From Allobrachymonas sp. (GTDB taxonomy: Bacteria > Pseudomonadota > Gammaproteobacteria > Burkholderiales > Burkholderiaceae), in assembly GCA_030529305.1 (NCBI GenBank), contig JAUMXD010000048.1, forward strand, positions 1-11,430: 11,430 nt of DNA, given 5' to 3'. The stretch's first letter is position 1. Each line of letters begins with the position of its first letter. A model generated the notes under the pieces. That model was not told the DNA's origin. It saw nothing but the letters and a program-made list of their open reading frames with translations, and did not search any database. Of the stretch, positions 1 through 7,215 are shown piece after piece. The translations under genes and the position numbers were made by a program.

Positions 1-308
1 GCTTTCACAACCGCCTCACCGCCAATGGCGAGCGCTACAACATGAATGCCCTCACCGCGGCCCACCGCACCCTGCCCTTTGGCACCATGGTGCTGGTCAA
101 AAATACAGCCACTGGTAAAACAGTGACCGTGCGCATCAACGACCGCGGCCCCTACATCAAAGGCCGCATCATCGACTTGAGCCGCGCCGCCGCCCGCGAG
201 CTGGGTATTTCGGGCATTCAACGCGTGGCACTGTATAAGCAGCCAGCCAAAGCTGGCAAAAAAGCCATGGCGACCAAAATCAGCAGCGCCAAGCTGCGCA
301 GCCACTAA
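1..308 (+). CDS. rlpA: RlpA-type septal ring lytic transglycosylase, 3' part only
   Basis: The frame is open from the window edge (first full codon at base 3) to TAA at 306-308, giving about 101 visible residues. It carries the end of the double-psi beta-barrel domain of RlpA: the motif [20 protein letters not shown], then RINDRGPY and [14 protein letters not shown]. In this family the His of AAHRTLPFG and the Asp of NDRGP are the catalytic pair that cleaves peptidoglycan strands lacking stem peptides at the division septum. Both are present. The protein ends about 23 residues after the barrel in a Lys/Ala-rich tail, so there is no C-terminal SPOR domain of the kind that targets some RlpA proteins to the septum. 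The lipoprotein signal expected at the N-terminus lies outside the window. An ATG at base 42 falls inside the conserved domain and is not the start. The family call is firm; septal localisation is inferred. Confidence 0.93.
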   Translation, partial: FHNRLTANGERYNMNALTAAHRTLPFGTMVLVKNTATGKTVTVRINDRGPYIKGRIIDLSRAAARELGISGIQRVALYKQPAKAGKKAMATKISSAKLRSH

Positions 309-426
309 GCGTCAGCGCTCTCAACTCGGCTTGGGCAGCTGATTCAGCAAGACACGCCGCTCAAGCCATAATGACTGCAGCGATGAATAGGTGGCATATC
401 AATTGCCGCTAGCAATAACTACCTAG

Positions 427-456
427 AAAAACAGGGGCCGCATGGCCTCTGTTTTT
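427..456. terminator. Strong intrinsic terminator, potentially bidirectional
   Basis: Thirteen base pairs form between AAAAACAGGGGCC (427-439) and GGCCTCTGTTTTT (444-456), with one G-U pair and a four-base GCAT loop. The A run on one side and T run on the other give a U-tract in either direction. It lies 118 nt after the rlpA stop and about 150 nt beyond the stop of the convergent YgjP-like gene, so it can serve both. The rest of the 309-607 gap shows no gene that I can support. Confidence 0.9.
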
Positions 457-607
457 ATTGGATGTGCTGCTGTTTGTTGAGACTCGATTTCTGCCCGCTA
501 ACCCGCTGCTTGAAACAGCCCACGACTTTTGTGTCGCAAGCGCCCCCTGCCTGGAGTCTCTTTTTTTAGGGGCTATTGGAGCACAGCAGCCAAGCAGATG
601 CCCTGCT

Positions 608-1780
608 TCACCAAGGCGGCAAGCTTGTGCGCTTGAGCTGAAACTGGCGCTGTCGGTAATCAGGCAAGATGCCCTCCACCAGCGCCCAAAAGCGCGCGCT
701 GTGGTTCATTTCGCGCAAATGCGCCAGTTCATGCACCACTACGTAATCCAGCACCTCGGGCGGCATTTGAATCAGCCGCCAATGCAGGCGGATGGTGCCA
801 TTGCTGCTGGCGCTGCCCCAACGGGTATTGGCCTGGCTGAGTTTGAGTGCCCGCCACTGCACGCCCAGCATGGGGGCATAGTGCGCCATACGATCGATAA
901 ACACGGCCTGGGCCTGCATTTGCATCCAGCAGGCGGTGCAGTCGCGAATCAGGCTCTCTGAACTGTTGAGGGGCAAATCCAGCCACAGCTGATGCCGGGC
1001 AATAACGGCTGTGAATGTGCCCGCATCAGATGCTGAAGCAGATTGGGAAAGATGCGCCGTACCAAGGTCGCTTGCAGGCAAATCCAGCAAACGGGCCGCC
1101 TGGACCAGTTTTTGCATGCGGGCGGATGAAAGGCGGGCCAGAGGTATTGGTGTCGCGGCCCCCGCCAGCCGCAGTTGCAGCAAGCCGCCACGCCAAAGCA
1201 GATACTGCCCGTCTTGCCATTGGGGGCGCGTGAGTTGCTGGCTATGCCGCAAACTGGCCTGCTCTTGCAGTTTGCGCACAATCCAGCGCGATTTGCTTTG
1301 CAAAATGCGCTCAATTTCAGCCAAATTGACCCAAACCGGCGCATGCACCTCCAGCCCATGGCTGGCGATTTTCATGCCCACGCTGCGGCGCTTGCGCCGT
1401 TGCAGCCAATAGCCCAGCGCATGCTGGCCCAGCACGATGTGCCGATTGGCTTGCGGGTGTTGCCAGGCTGGTGCAGCGACGATGGCATTGCTTGCTGCAG
1501 GCTCTTTGGTTGCGCTGTTGTCGGCTGCATGCCACTCACTGCTACTCAGCAAAGGCGCAGCAAGCGCTGTTTCACCCGAAGCATCGGCTGGCGAATCGGC
1601 AGACCCAATTGGCAACGCATAGCCCGCATCGCGCACTGACTCAGGGGCCGGTGCGGCTGCAGGCTCATCAACGGCTGATACCACTGGTGGCTGCTGCACA
1701 ACCTTCTGCCCTGCCCCTGCATCAAGCGAGCTCAATGCCTCAGGCTTGGGGCTGTCCCAATCCAAGATCAGTTGCTGCAT
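608..1780 (-). CDS. YgjP/DUF45-family zinc metalloprotease-like protein with long N-terminal extension
   Basis: The protein has about 390 residues and belongs to the YgjP-like (DUF45, COG1451) metal-dependent hydrolase family, whose physiological substrate is not established. The C-terminal catalytic part is clear: NTRWGSASSNGTIRLHWRLI, then VVVHELAHLREMNHSARFW, with zinc-ligand candidates His350, His354 and His360 and catalytic Glu351 (numbered from the ATG). The family often has WGSC at the first motif; here the Cys is Ala. The first 110 or so residues are rich in Ala, Pro, Ser and Glu and look disordered. A further segment of roughly 50 residues separates the N-terminal family motif (around RRKRRSVGMKI) from the helix before the catalytic part. 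Typical members are about 230-290 residues, so this one is long. The ATG at 1780 is preferred; a GTG at 1792 would add four residues. Neither has a convincing Shine-Dalgarno. The gene runs in the same direction as glyQS but beyond its terminator. Confidence 0.88.
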   Translation of the reverse strand: MQQLILDWDSPKPEALSSLDAGAGQKVVQQPPVVSAVDEPAAAPAPESVRDAGYALPIGSADSPADASGETALAAPLLSSSEWHAADNSATKEPAASNAIVAAPAWQHPQANRHIVLGQHALGYWLQRRKRRSVGMKIASHGLEVHAPVWVNLAEIERILQSKSRWIVRKLQEQASLRHSQQLTRPQWQDGQYLLWRGGLLQLRLAGAATPIPLARLSSARMQKLVQAARLLDLPASDLGTAHLSQSASASDAGTFTAVIARHQLWLDLPLNSSESLIRDCTACWMQMQAQAVFIDRMAHYAPMLGVQWRALKLSQANTRWGSASSNGTIRLHWRLIQMPPEVLDYVVVHELAHLREMNHSARFWALVEGILPDYRQRQFQLKRTSLPPW

Positions 1781-1935
1781 GTTGCGCTGCACGAAAAATA
1801 CCCAGGGATCAAATCTGTTTCAAGTACGAAAAAACACGCCAAGCGGTGCACGGAATGGCAGGTTTTAAATAACAAATAGCACCAACCATCTGAACCAAAG
1901 CCTGAATTGAGCGGTTCAAGAAAGGCGATGACTTC

Positions 1936-1967
1936 AAACAAAAAGGGCGCTGAGTAAAGCAGCGCCC
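1936..1967 (-). terminator. Intrinsic terminator after glyS
   Basis: Read on the minus strand, GGGCGCTG pairs perfectly with CAGCGCCC around a 7-nt loop (stem arms 1960-1967 and 1945-1952), followed at once by TTTTTG. It begins about 30 nt after the glyS stop and should end the glyQS transcript, which implies that the downstream YgjP-like gene needs its own promoter. The sequence between here and that gene (1781-1935) is AT-richer, but I see no convincing promoter in it. Confidence 0.92.
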
Positions 1968-1996
1968 CCTTGCATACATGCCAGCAGCCCCGCCGA

Positions 1997-4171
1997 TCAG
2001 CTGGCCAGCTTGGCCAGATCGGCCACGCGATTCATGGCCAAGTGCAGCGATTTGAGCAAGCCCAAGCGGTTCAGGCGCAAATCCAGTTGTTCGGCGTTGA
2101 CCATCACGCCGTCGAAGAAAGCATCCACCGGCCCGCGCAGAGCGGCCAGGGTTTGCAGGCTGGCGGTGTAGTTGCCAGATTCGAACTGGGCATTGGCCTG
2201 CGGCACGATGGTTTGCATGGCCGCGTACAAGGCTTTCTCGGCAGGCTCTTGCAGCAGCACCTCGCTCACGTGGGCGTCCACTGCGCCTTCGGCCTCGGCT
2301 TTTTTGAGGATGTTGCCGATGCGCTTGTTGGCTACGGCCAGTGCGGGCGCTTCAGGCAGCTGGGCAAAGGCGCGCACGGCTTCCAGCGCCTGGGGCATGT
2401 CGCCCCATTGCGGGCGCGCGGCAATCACGGCTTCGGCCTCTTTCACGGTGGCGCCCTGCTCGCGCAGATAGCCCGATACGCGCTCGTAGATAAAGTCCAT
2501 CAACTGCGCATTGCTTGCGGCTGAATCGGGCAGCAGCGCACCAAAGCTTTGGGCGGCGGCGTGCAGCAGTTCGGGCAGTTGCAGCGGCAGGCGTTTTTCC
2601 ACCAGCATGCGGATCACGCCCAGCGCGTGGCGGCGCAGGGCAAAGGGGTCTTTGTCACCCGTGGGCAGGTTGCCGATGCCGAACATGCCGACCAAGGTTT
2701 CGAGCTTGTCGGCCAGGGCCAGCACGGTGCCGGTGCGGTTGCGCGGCAGTTCGTCGCCCGCAAACCGGGGCTTGTAGTGGTCTTCAATCGCAATGGCCAC
2801 GCCGTCGCGCAGGCCCTCGAAACGGGCGTAGTAGCCGCCCATGATGCCTTGCAGCTCGGGGAATTCGCCCACCATGTCGGTGAGCAGATCGGTTTTGGCC
2901 AGGCGGGCGGCTTCTTGCGCCTTGCTGTCAAGCGCCTCGAAGCGCGCCTTGTCCTCAGCCGTGAAGGGCAAGGTCGCCAGGCTGAGTTGCTGCACGATGG
3001 CGTGGGCGATTTGACGAACGCGCTCGCTGCGTTCGGCCTGGGTGCCGAGCTTGTTGTGATAGACCACTTTGCCCAGGCCATCCACGCGGCTGGCGAGCGT
3101 TTTCTTGCGGTCTTGATCGAAGAAGAATTTGGCATCGGCCAGGCGCGGGCGCACCACGCGCTCGTTGCCGTCGATCACGGCGCTGGGGTCGTCTGGCGTG
3201 ATGTTGCTCACCACCAGAAACTGATGCGTGAGCTTGCCCTGCGCATCAAGCAGCGGAAAGTATTTCTGGTTGGCCTTCATGGTCAGGATCAGGCATTCCT
3301 GCGGCACGTCCAGAAATTCGCGGTCAAAGGCGCAGGTCAAGACGTTGGGGCGTTCCACCAGGGCGGTCACTTCATCCAGCAAAGCGGCGTCTTCAATGGG
3401 GCGCACGCCGCCCCCGATCTTGTCGGCCGCAGCTTGCAACTGGCGGGCGATTTCGCTGCGGCGCTCGTCAAAGCTGGCGATCACGGCGCCCTGTTCGCGC
3501 AGCGCGCGGGCGTAGTCGTCGGCACTGGTCAGTTCGATGCGATCGCTGGCCGCCTCGAAACGGTGGCCGTAGGTGGTGCGGCCGGCCTTCAGGCCCAGGG
3601 CCGTTACGGGCAGAACGCTTTCGCCATGCAGGGCCACCAGGCCATGCACGGGGCGCACGAATTGCACGCTGCTCCAGCCCGGCAGATCGCAGCCGCTATG
3701 CAACTGATAGGTCATGACCTTGGGAATGGGCAGCTTGGCAATGGCTTCGTCCAGCGCTTTTTGCAGGCCCGCGTCCAGCGTGGCGCCAGTAATGAGGGTA
3801 TCGAGAAACAGGGCTTCGGCCTTGCCGTCCGTGGCGCGCTTGAGCTTGGGCACCACCGAGGGATCGGCCCCCAGGGCTTGCAGCTTTTTCAGCAGCACGG
3901 GTGTGGGCTGGCCGTTGGCATCCAGCGCCACGCTGGCGGGCATGAGCTTTTGCTGCACGGCCTTGTCGGCGGCTTTGGCCGCCACATGGCTGATGTGCAC
4001 GGCCAGGCGGCGCGGGCTGGCGTAGGGCGTGATGCGGCTGCTGGCTGCGGTCAGGCCCTGGGCATTGAGCGAGGCGGCCAGGGTGTTGGCAAAGGCATCG
4101 CCCAGCTTTTTCAGGGCCTTGGGCGGCAGCTCTTCAACAAACAGTTCAACGAGCAGGTTTTGAGTCGTCAT
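1997..4171 (-). CDS. glyS: Glycyl-tRNA synthetase beta subunit
   Basis: The protein has 724 residues, normal for the GlyS beta chain of the bacterial alpha2-beta2 glycyl-tRNA synthetase. It begins with the typical TTQNLLVELFVEELPPKALK and contains MKANQKYFPLLD, the YHNKLGTQAERSERV segment of the HD-like region, GIMGGYYARFEG near residue 440, and DPFALRRHALGVIRML near residue 510, which leads into the C-terminal anticodon-binding region. The beta chain supplies tRNA recognition; the alpha chain from the adjacent glyQ carries most of the catalytic core. Glycine is charged onto tRNA-Gly in the cytoplasm. The ATG at 4171 starts exactly at the family's N-terminus, although no strong Shine-Dalgarno precedes it. 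It lies 109 nt downstream of the glyQ stop, in the same direction, with no clear terminator between, so the two are probably cotranscribed. No frame disruption is seen. Confidence 0.98.
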   Translation of the reverse strand: MTTQNLLVELFVEELPPKALKKLGDAFANTLAASLNAQGLTAASSRITPYASPRRLAVHISHVAAKAADKAVQQKLMPASVALDANGQPTPVLLKKLQALGADPSVVPKLKRATDGKAEALFLDTLITGATLDAGLQKALDEAIAKLPIPKVMTYQLHSGCDLPGWSSVQFVRPVHGLVALHGESVLPVTALGLKAGRTTYGHRFEAASDRIELTSADDYARALREQGAVIASFDERRSEIARQLQAAADKIGGGVRPIEDAALLDEVTALVERPNVLTCAFDREFLDVPQECLILTMKANQKYFPLLDAQGKLTHQFLVVSNITPDDPSAVIDGNERVVRPRLADAKFFFDQDRKKTLASRVDGLGKVVYHNKLGTQAERSERVRQIAHAIVQQLSLATLPFTAEDKARFEALDSKAQEAARLAKTDLLTDMVGEFPELQGIMGGYYARFEGLRDGVAIAIEDHYKPRFAGDELPRNRTGTVLALADKLETLVGMFGIGNLPTGDKDPFALRRHALGVIRMLVEKRLPLQLPELLHAAAQSFGALLPDSAASNAQLMDFIYERVSGYLREQGATVKEAEAVIAARPQWGDMPQALEAVRAFAQLPEAPALAVANKRIGNILKKAEAEGAVDAHVSEVLLQEPAEKALYAAMQTIVPQANAQFESGNYTASLQTLAALRGPVDAFFDGVMVNAEQLDLRLNRLGLLKSLHLAMNRVADLAKLAS

Positions 4172-4280
4172 GGCAATTCAGCAATACAAAAGAGCAAAAG
4201 GCAAATGCAGCGGGTAATTAAAAGGTGGATTCAGAAAAGGAGCACGCCAGACGTTTTCAGCGCGGCTGGCTTTTGTTTCT

Positions 4281-5201
4281 TTATGCCGCTTTCTTTTCGA
4301 TGTGTTCCACCCACTCGCGCGGCGCGAGCGGAAAGCCCAGACGCTCGCGGCTGTCGTAATAGCTTTGCGCCACAGCACGCGCCAGGTTGCGGATGCGGCC
4401 GATGTAGGCGGCGCGCTCGGTTACGGAAATGGCCCCGCGCGCGTCCAGCAGGTTGAAGGTGTGGGCGGCCTTGAGCACTTGCTCGTAGGCGGGCAGCGCC
4501 AGCTGCTCGGCCATCAGGTGCTGGGCCTGCTTTTCATGCGCGGCGAAGGCGGTGAACAGGAAGTCCGCGTCGCTGTGCTCGAAGTTGTAGGTGGACTGTT
4601 CTACCTCGTTCTGGTGATACACGTCGCCGTAGGTCAGGCGCGTGCCGTCGGACTGCTCGGTCCAGATCAGCTTGTAAACGTTGTCCACGCCTTGCAGGTA
4701 CATGGCCAGGCGCTCCAGGCCGTAGGTGATCTCGCCGGTGGCGGGCTTGCAGTCGATGCCGCCGACCTGCTGGAAGTAGGTGAACTGCGTCACCTCCATG
4801 CCGTTGAGCCAGACCTCCCAGCCCAGGCCCCAGGCGCCCAGCGTGGGGTTTTCCCAGTCGTCCTCGACGAAGCGAATGTCGTTCTTCTTCAGATCAAAGC
4901 CCAGCGCCTGCAGGCTGCCCAGGTAGAGGTCGAGGATGTTGGCCGGCGCGGGCTTGAGCACCACCTGGTATTGGTAGTAATGCTGCAAGCGGTTGGGGTT
5001 GTCGCCATAGCGCCCGTCCTTGGGGCGGCGGCTGGGCTGCACGTAGGCGGCCTTCCACGGCTCGGGGCCAATGGCGCGCAAAAAGGTGGCGGTGTGGCTG
5101 GTGCCCGCGCCTACCTCCATGTCGTAAGGTTGCAAAAGGGCGCAGCCCTGGTCGGCCCAGTATTGCTGCAGGGTGAGAATGATTTGCTGAAAAGTCGGCA
5201 T
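4281..5201 (-). CDS. glyQ: Glycyl-tRNA synthetase alpha subunit
   Basis: The protein has 306 residues, the usual length for GlyQ, the class II catalytic alpha chain. It shows [20 protein letters not shown] at the N-terminus, the motif-2 region around [17 protein letters not shown] (residues 55-71), and motif 3 in [15 protein letters not shown] (residues 156-170) with the conserved Arg164. These residues bind ATP and form glycyl-adenylate. The ATG at 5201 is chosen because homologues begin MPTFQQ; a TTG at 5234 would add 11 unconserved residues. The gene is first in the glyQ-glyS unit. A promoter-like TTGACA and TAGAAT pair lies 60-85 bases upstream. No T-box or other leader RNA is evident, as expected for a proteobacterium. 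The gene diverges from the ABC transporter operon. Confidence 0.98.
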   Translation of the reverse strand: MPTFQQIILTLQQYWADQGCALLQPYDMEVGAGTSHTATFLRAIGPEPWKAAYVQPSRRPKDGRYGDNPNRLQHYYQYQVVLKPAPANILDLYLGSLQALGFDLKKNDIRFVEDDWENPTLGAWGLGWEVWLNGMEVTQFTYFQQVGGIDCKPATGEITYGLERLAMYLQGVDNVYKLIWTEQSDGTRLTYGDVYHQNEVEQSTYNFEHSDADFLFTAFAAHEKQAQHLMAEQLALPAYEQVLKAAHTFNLLDARGAISVTERAAYIGRIRNLARAVAQSYYDSRERLGFPLAPREWVEHIEKKAA

Positions 5202-5262
5202 GGCGATACGTGGTTGATGGCGGGTGGAATTCAATGAAAAAGTCCCTTGCGCTTTGGCGAGG

Positions 5263-5286
5263 ATTCTACTGGCCCGCCGCTGTCAA
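5263..5286 (-). promoter_or_regulatory. Possible sigma-70 promoter elements for glyQS
   Basis: On the minus strand a perfect -35 hexamer TTGACA (5286-5281) and a good -10 hexamer TAGAAT (5268-5263) occur upstream of glyQ. The spacing is only 12 bp, against a usual 16-18, so they may not work together. TAGAAT could pair with a poorer -35 a few bases further up. Initiation from it would leave a leader of about 55 nt. Confidence 0.4.
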
Positions 5287-5498
5287 ACCGACTGGCTGCC
5301 GGCACCTAGCCCATATTCGGCTGCCTGCTGCAGATTGGCCACAAACGCCCGGCAAGGGCGGGTAAGATGCGCTTTGCAACTCTCATCCAGGGCGAGCCCG
5401 TCATATTCGAAGTTAAAACCCGGCACCGGCTCGCTTTTTGCGCGTCATCGCTTCGCTTGATCCACGGCGCACCCCGCAGTTTTCTTTCATCTTTTTTC

Positions 5499-5503
5499 AA
5501 AGG
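5499..5503 (+). promoter_or_regulatory. Ribosome binding site of the binding-protein gene
   Basis: AAAGG lies 8 nt before the ATG at 5512. It is a modest Shine-Dalgarno, but the position is right and it supports that start, which also gives a complete lipoprotein signal peptide. Confidence 0.55.
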
Positions 5504-5511
5504 CTTCAACC

Positions 5512-6345
5512 ATGAAAAGACGCTCTTTCACCCTGCTCTCCCTCATGTCTGCCCTCACCGCCACGGCCGTGCTGTGGGGTTGCTCCAAGCCCGCACCCAG
5601 TGCCGATGCAGCTTCTGGCACGGCACCCGCTGCTGCCGCAGTGCCCGCTGGTGAATTGCCCAAGAAGCTGCTCATCGGCCTGGACGACAACTTCCCCCCC
5701 ATGGGTTTTCGTGATGACAAGGGCGAGCTCGTCGGCTACGACATCGACATGGCCCGCGAAGCCACCAAACGCATGGGCATCGAGGCCGTGTTCAAACCCA
5801 TCGACTGGAGCGCCAAAGAGGCCGAACTCAAGGGCAAGCGCGTGGATGCGCTGTGGAACGGCATGACCATCACCGAAGAGCGCAAAAAGAACGTGGCCTT
5901 CAGCAAGCCGTACATGGTGAACCACCAGATCATCATCGTCACCAGCCAGTCGCCCGTGCAGAAAAAGGCCGATCTGGCTGGCAAAGTGGTGGGCGTGCAA
6001 GACGGCAGCAGCGCGGTGGATGCCGTGGCCAAAGACGAAGCCGTTTCCAAGTCACTCAAAGAACTGAAAACCTTTGGCGACAACGTCACCGCCTTGCTGG
6101 ATCTTTCCAGCGGCCGCCTGGATGCCGTGGTGGTGGATGAAGTGGTAGGCCGCTACTACACCAGCAAAAAGCCGGGCGAATACCGCATTCTGGAAGAACA
6201 CCTGGGCGCTGAAGAATACGGCGTGGGCCTGCGCCAGGAAGACACGGCGCTGCTGAGCAAGCTCGATGAAGTGCTCGACGCCATGCGGGCCGACGGCACT
6301 GCCAAAGCCATTTACGGCAAATGGTTTGAAGCAGCAAGCCAATAA
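5512..6345 (+). CDS. Amino-acid ABC transporter substrate-binding lipoprotein (SBP_bac_3 family)
   Basis: The protein has 277 residues. Positions 1-23 form a lipoprotein signal: MKRR, a hydrophobic stretch, then the lipobox LWGC with Cys24 as the acylated residue. An Ala/Pro-rich linker to about residue 48 follows, then a family-3 solute-binding domain. Visible motifs are DDNFPPMGFRDDKGELVGYD, the MTITEERKKNVAFSKPY segment whose Arg binds the ligand carboxylate in this family, GVQDGSSAVDAV, and DAVVVDEVVGRYY with the Asp expected to contact the amino group. It should sit on the periplasmic face of the inner membrane or in the periplasm and deliver a polar amino acid to the permease and ATPase encoded downstream. 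The exact ligand cannot be read from sequence; cystine, glutamine, histidine or arginine types are all possible. It is the first gene of the operon and is separated from the permease by a strong hairpin. Confidence 0.93.
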   Translation: MKRRSFTLLSLMSALTATAVLWGCSKPAPSADAASGTAPAAAAVPAGELPKKLLIGLDDNFPPMGFRDDKGELVGYDIDMAREATKRMGIEAVFKPIDWSAKEAELKGKRVDALWNGMTITEERKKNVAFSKPYMVNHQIIIVTSQSPVQKKADLAGKVVGVQDGSSAVDAVAKDEAVSKSLKELKTFGDNVTALLDLSSGRLDAVVVDEVVGRYYTSKKPGEYRILEEHLGAEEYGVGLRQEDTALLSKLDEVLDAMRADGTAKAIYGKWFEAASQ

Positions 6346-6364
6346 GCCTTTGGCCATTACCCAC

Positions 6365-6396
6365 AATCAAGCCATGCCTCTATGCATGGCTTGATT
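6365..6396 (+). terminator. Perfect 13-bp intra-operon hairpin, likely attenuator or mRNA stabiliser
   Basis: AATCAAGCCATGC (6365-6377) and GCATGGCTTGATT (6384-6396) pair without mismatch around a 6-nt loop, starting 20 nt after the binding-protein stop. Only CTTTGG follows, a poor U-tract, so termination would be partial. An equal role is protection of the upstream mRNA from 3' exonucleases. Either would give more binding protein than membrane components, the usual need in such operons. An ATG at 6382 lies at the loop and right arm and is therefore an unlikely start for the permease. Confidence 0.8.
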
Positions 6397-6561
6397 CTTT
6401 GGATCTCTTTCCAGAAAAAGCGCCTTTTATCTAAAAAGCGCAATCAAAAAGAAGCCCATTGTCATTGCCTGCTGCTGGTTGCAATCGTTGCGGAGTTGCT
6501 CGCCACCTTGCCAGCTGCACGCCGCCCAAGCCCATCCACCCCTAGCTTGCCCACCTGTCGC

Positions 6562-7215
6562 ATGGATAAACTCGCCGCCATGCTACCGCCCATATTGGGC
6601 GGCGCCAAAACCACCCTGTCGCTGTTTTTTCTGACCTTGCTGCTGTCCCTGCCCATCGGGCTGGGCTTGGCTCTGTTGCGCGTATCGGCTTTGCGAGTGG
6701 CCCGCCAGTTGGTCAATGCCTATATCTGGCTCATGCGCGGCACACCTTTGATGCTGCAACTGCTCTTCATTTATTTTGCGCTGCCGCTCATTCCGGTTAT
6801 CGGCCTGCGTTTGCCCGATTTTCCGGCCGCCATCACGGCCTTTGTGCTGAATTATTCGGCCTATTTTGCCGAGATCTTCCGCGCCGGCATTCAGGCCGTG
6901 GATCGCGGCCAGTACGAGGCCGCCAAATCCCTAGGCATGAGTTACGGCCAAACCATGCGCCGCATCGTGCTGCCGCAAATGGTGCGCCACATTCTGCCGC
7001 CCATGAGCAATGAAACCATCACGCTCATCAAAGACACATCGCTGATTTACGTGCTGGCCCTGAATGACATTTTGCGCGCCGCACGCAACATCGTTCAGCG
7101 CGACTTCACCGTGACGCCCTTCGTGGTGGCCGCCGCCTTTTATCTGCTGATGACCTTTGCGCTGACCTGGGTGTTCCAGCGCCTGGAGCAACACTATGCG
7201 CGACAAGACCAGTAA
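6562..7215 (+). CDS. Amino-acid ABC transporter permease (HisM/GlnP type)
   Basis: From the ATG at 6562 the protein has 217 residues, the standard size for polar amino-acid permeases. It starts MDKLAAMLPPILGGAKTTLS, where homologues begin. Membrane segments are seen at about 19-40, 60-82, 88-110, around 155-170, and 185-207. The conserved RGTPLMLQLLF is at 59-69. The EAA loop that docks onto the ATPase is at 119-138 (EAAKSLGMSYGQTMRRIVLP). It should form a homodimeric inner-membrane channel. The frame stays open upstream to 6382, but that ATG is inside a hairpin and the extra 60 residues look unlike the family. No good Shine-Dalgarno precedes 6562; CGGAG at 6491-6495 with a TTG at 6508 is a weaker alternative. 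The last 20 bases overlap the ATPase gene. Confidence 0.9.
   Translation: MDKLAAMLPPILGGAKTTLSLFFLTLLLSLPIGLGLALLRVSALRVARQLVNAYIWLMRGTPLMLQLLFIYFALPLIPVIGLRLPDFPAAITAFVLNYSAYFAEIFRAGIQAVDRGQYEAAKSLGMSYGQTMRRIVLPQMVRHILPPMSNETITLIKDTSLIYVLALNDILRAARNIVQRDFTVTPFVVAAAFYLLMTFALTWVFQRLEQHYARQDQ
7185..7188 (+). promoter_or_regulatory. Ribosome binding site of the ATPase gene inside the permease gene
   Basis: GGAG lies 7 nt before the ATG at 7196, within the 3' end of the permease reading frame. It fixes the ATPase start and suggests translational coupling of permease and ATPase. Confidence 0.75.

Larger units (their letters stand above)
5202..5511. other. Divergent intergenic region between glyQ and the ABC transporter operon
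   Basis: These 310 bases contain no credible gene. The glyQ-proximal side has promoter-like boxes, listed separately. On the plus side, TAAGAT at 5363-5368 resembles a -10 box, but no -35 lies at a normal distance, so the transporter promoter is not identified. A short CGCCC/GGGCG inverted repeat lies just upstream of that box. The last 30 bases before the plus-strand gene are pyrimidine-rich. Confidence 0.6.

Noticed and set aside
458..961. A 167-codon plus-strand frame after the rlpA terminator
   Set aside because: Most of it is antisense to the conserved metalloprotease domain, and its start lies just after a strong terminator with no promoter or ribosome site seen.
2549..4456. A 635-codon open frame on the plus strand opposite glyS
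   Set aside because: It is antisense to a firmly identified glyS, its product is a His/Gln/Gly-rich low-complexity sequence with no family features, and long antisense frames are common in GC-rich coding DNA.
4302..5237. A 311-codon open frame on the plus strand opposite glyQ
   Set aside because: It is antisense to glyQ, which is identified by length and class II motifs. The translated product is Val/Gly/Leu-rich shadow sequence.
6382..6561. A 60-residue N-terminal extension of the permease from ATG 6382
   Set aside because: The ATG lies within the perfect hairpin, there is no ribosome site, and the added residues do not resemble amino-acid permeases, which begin near the ATG at 6562.
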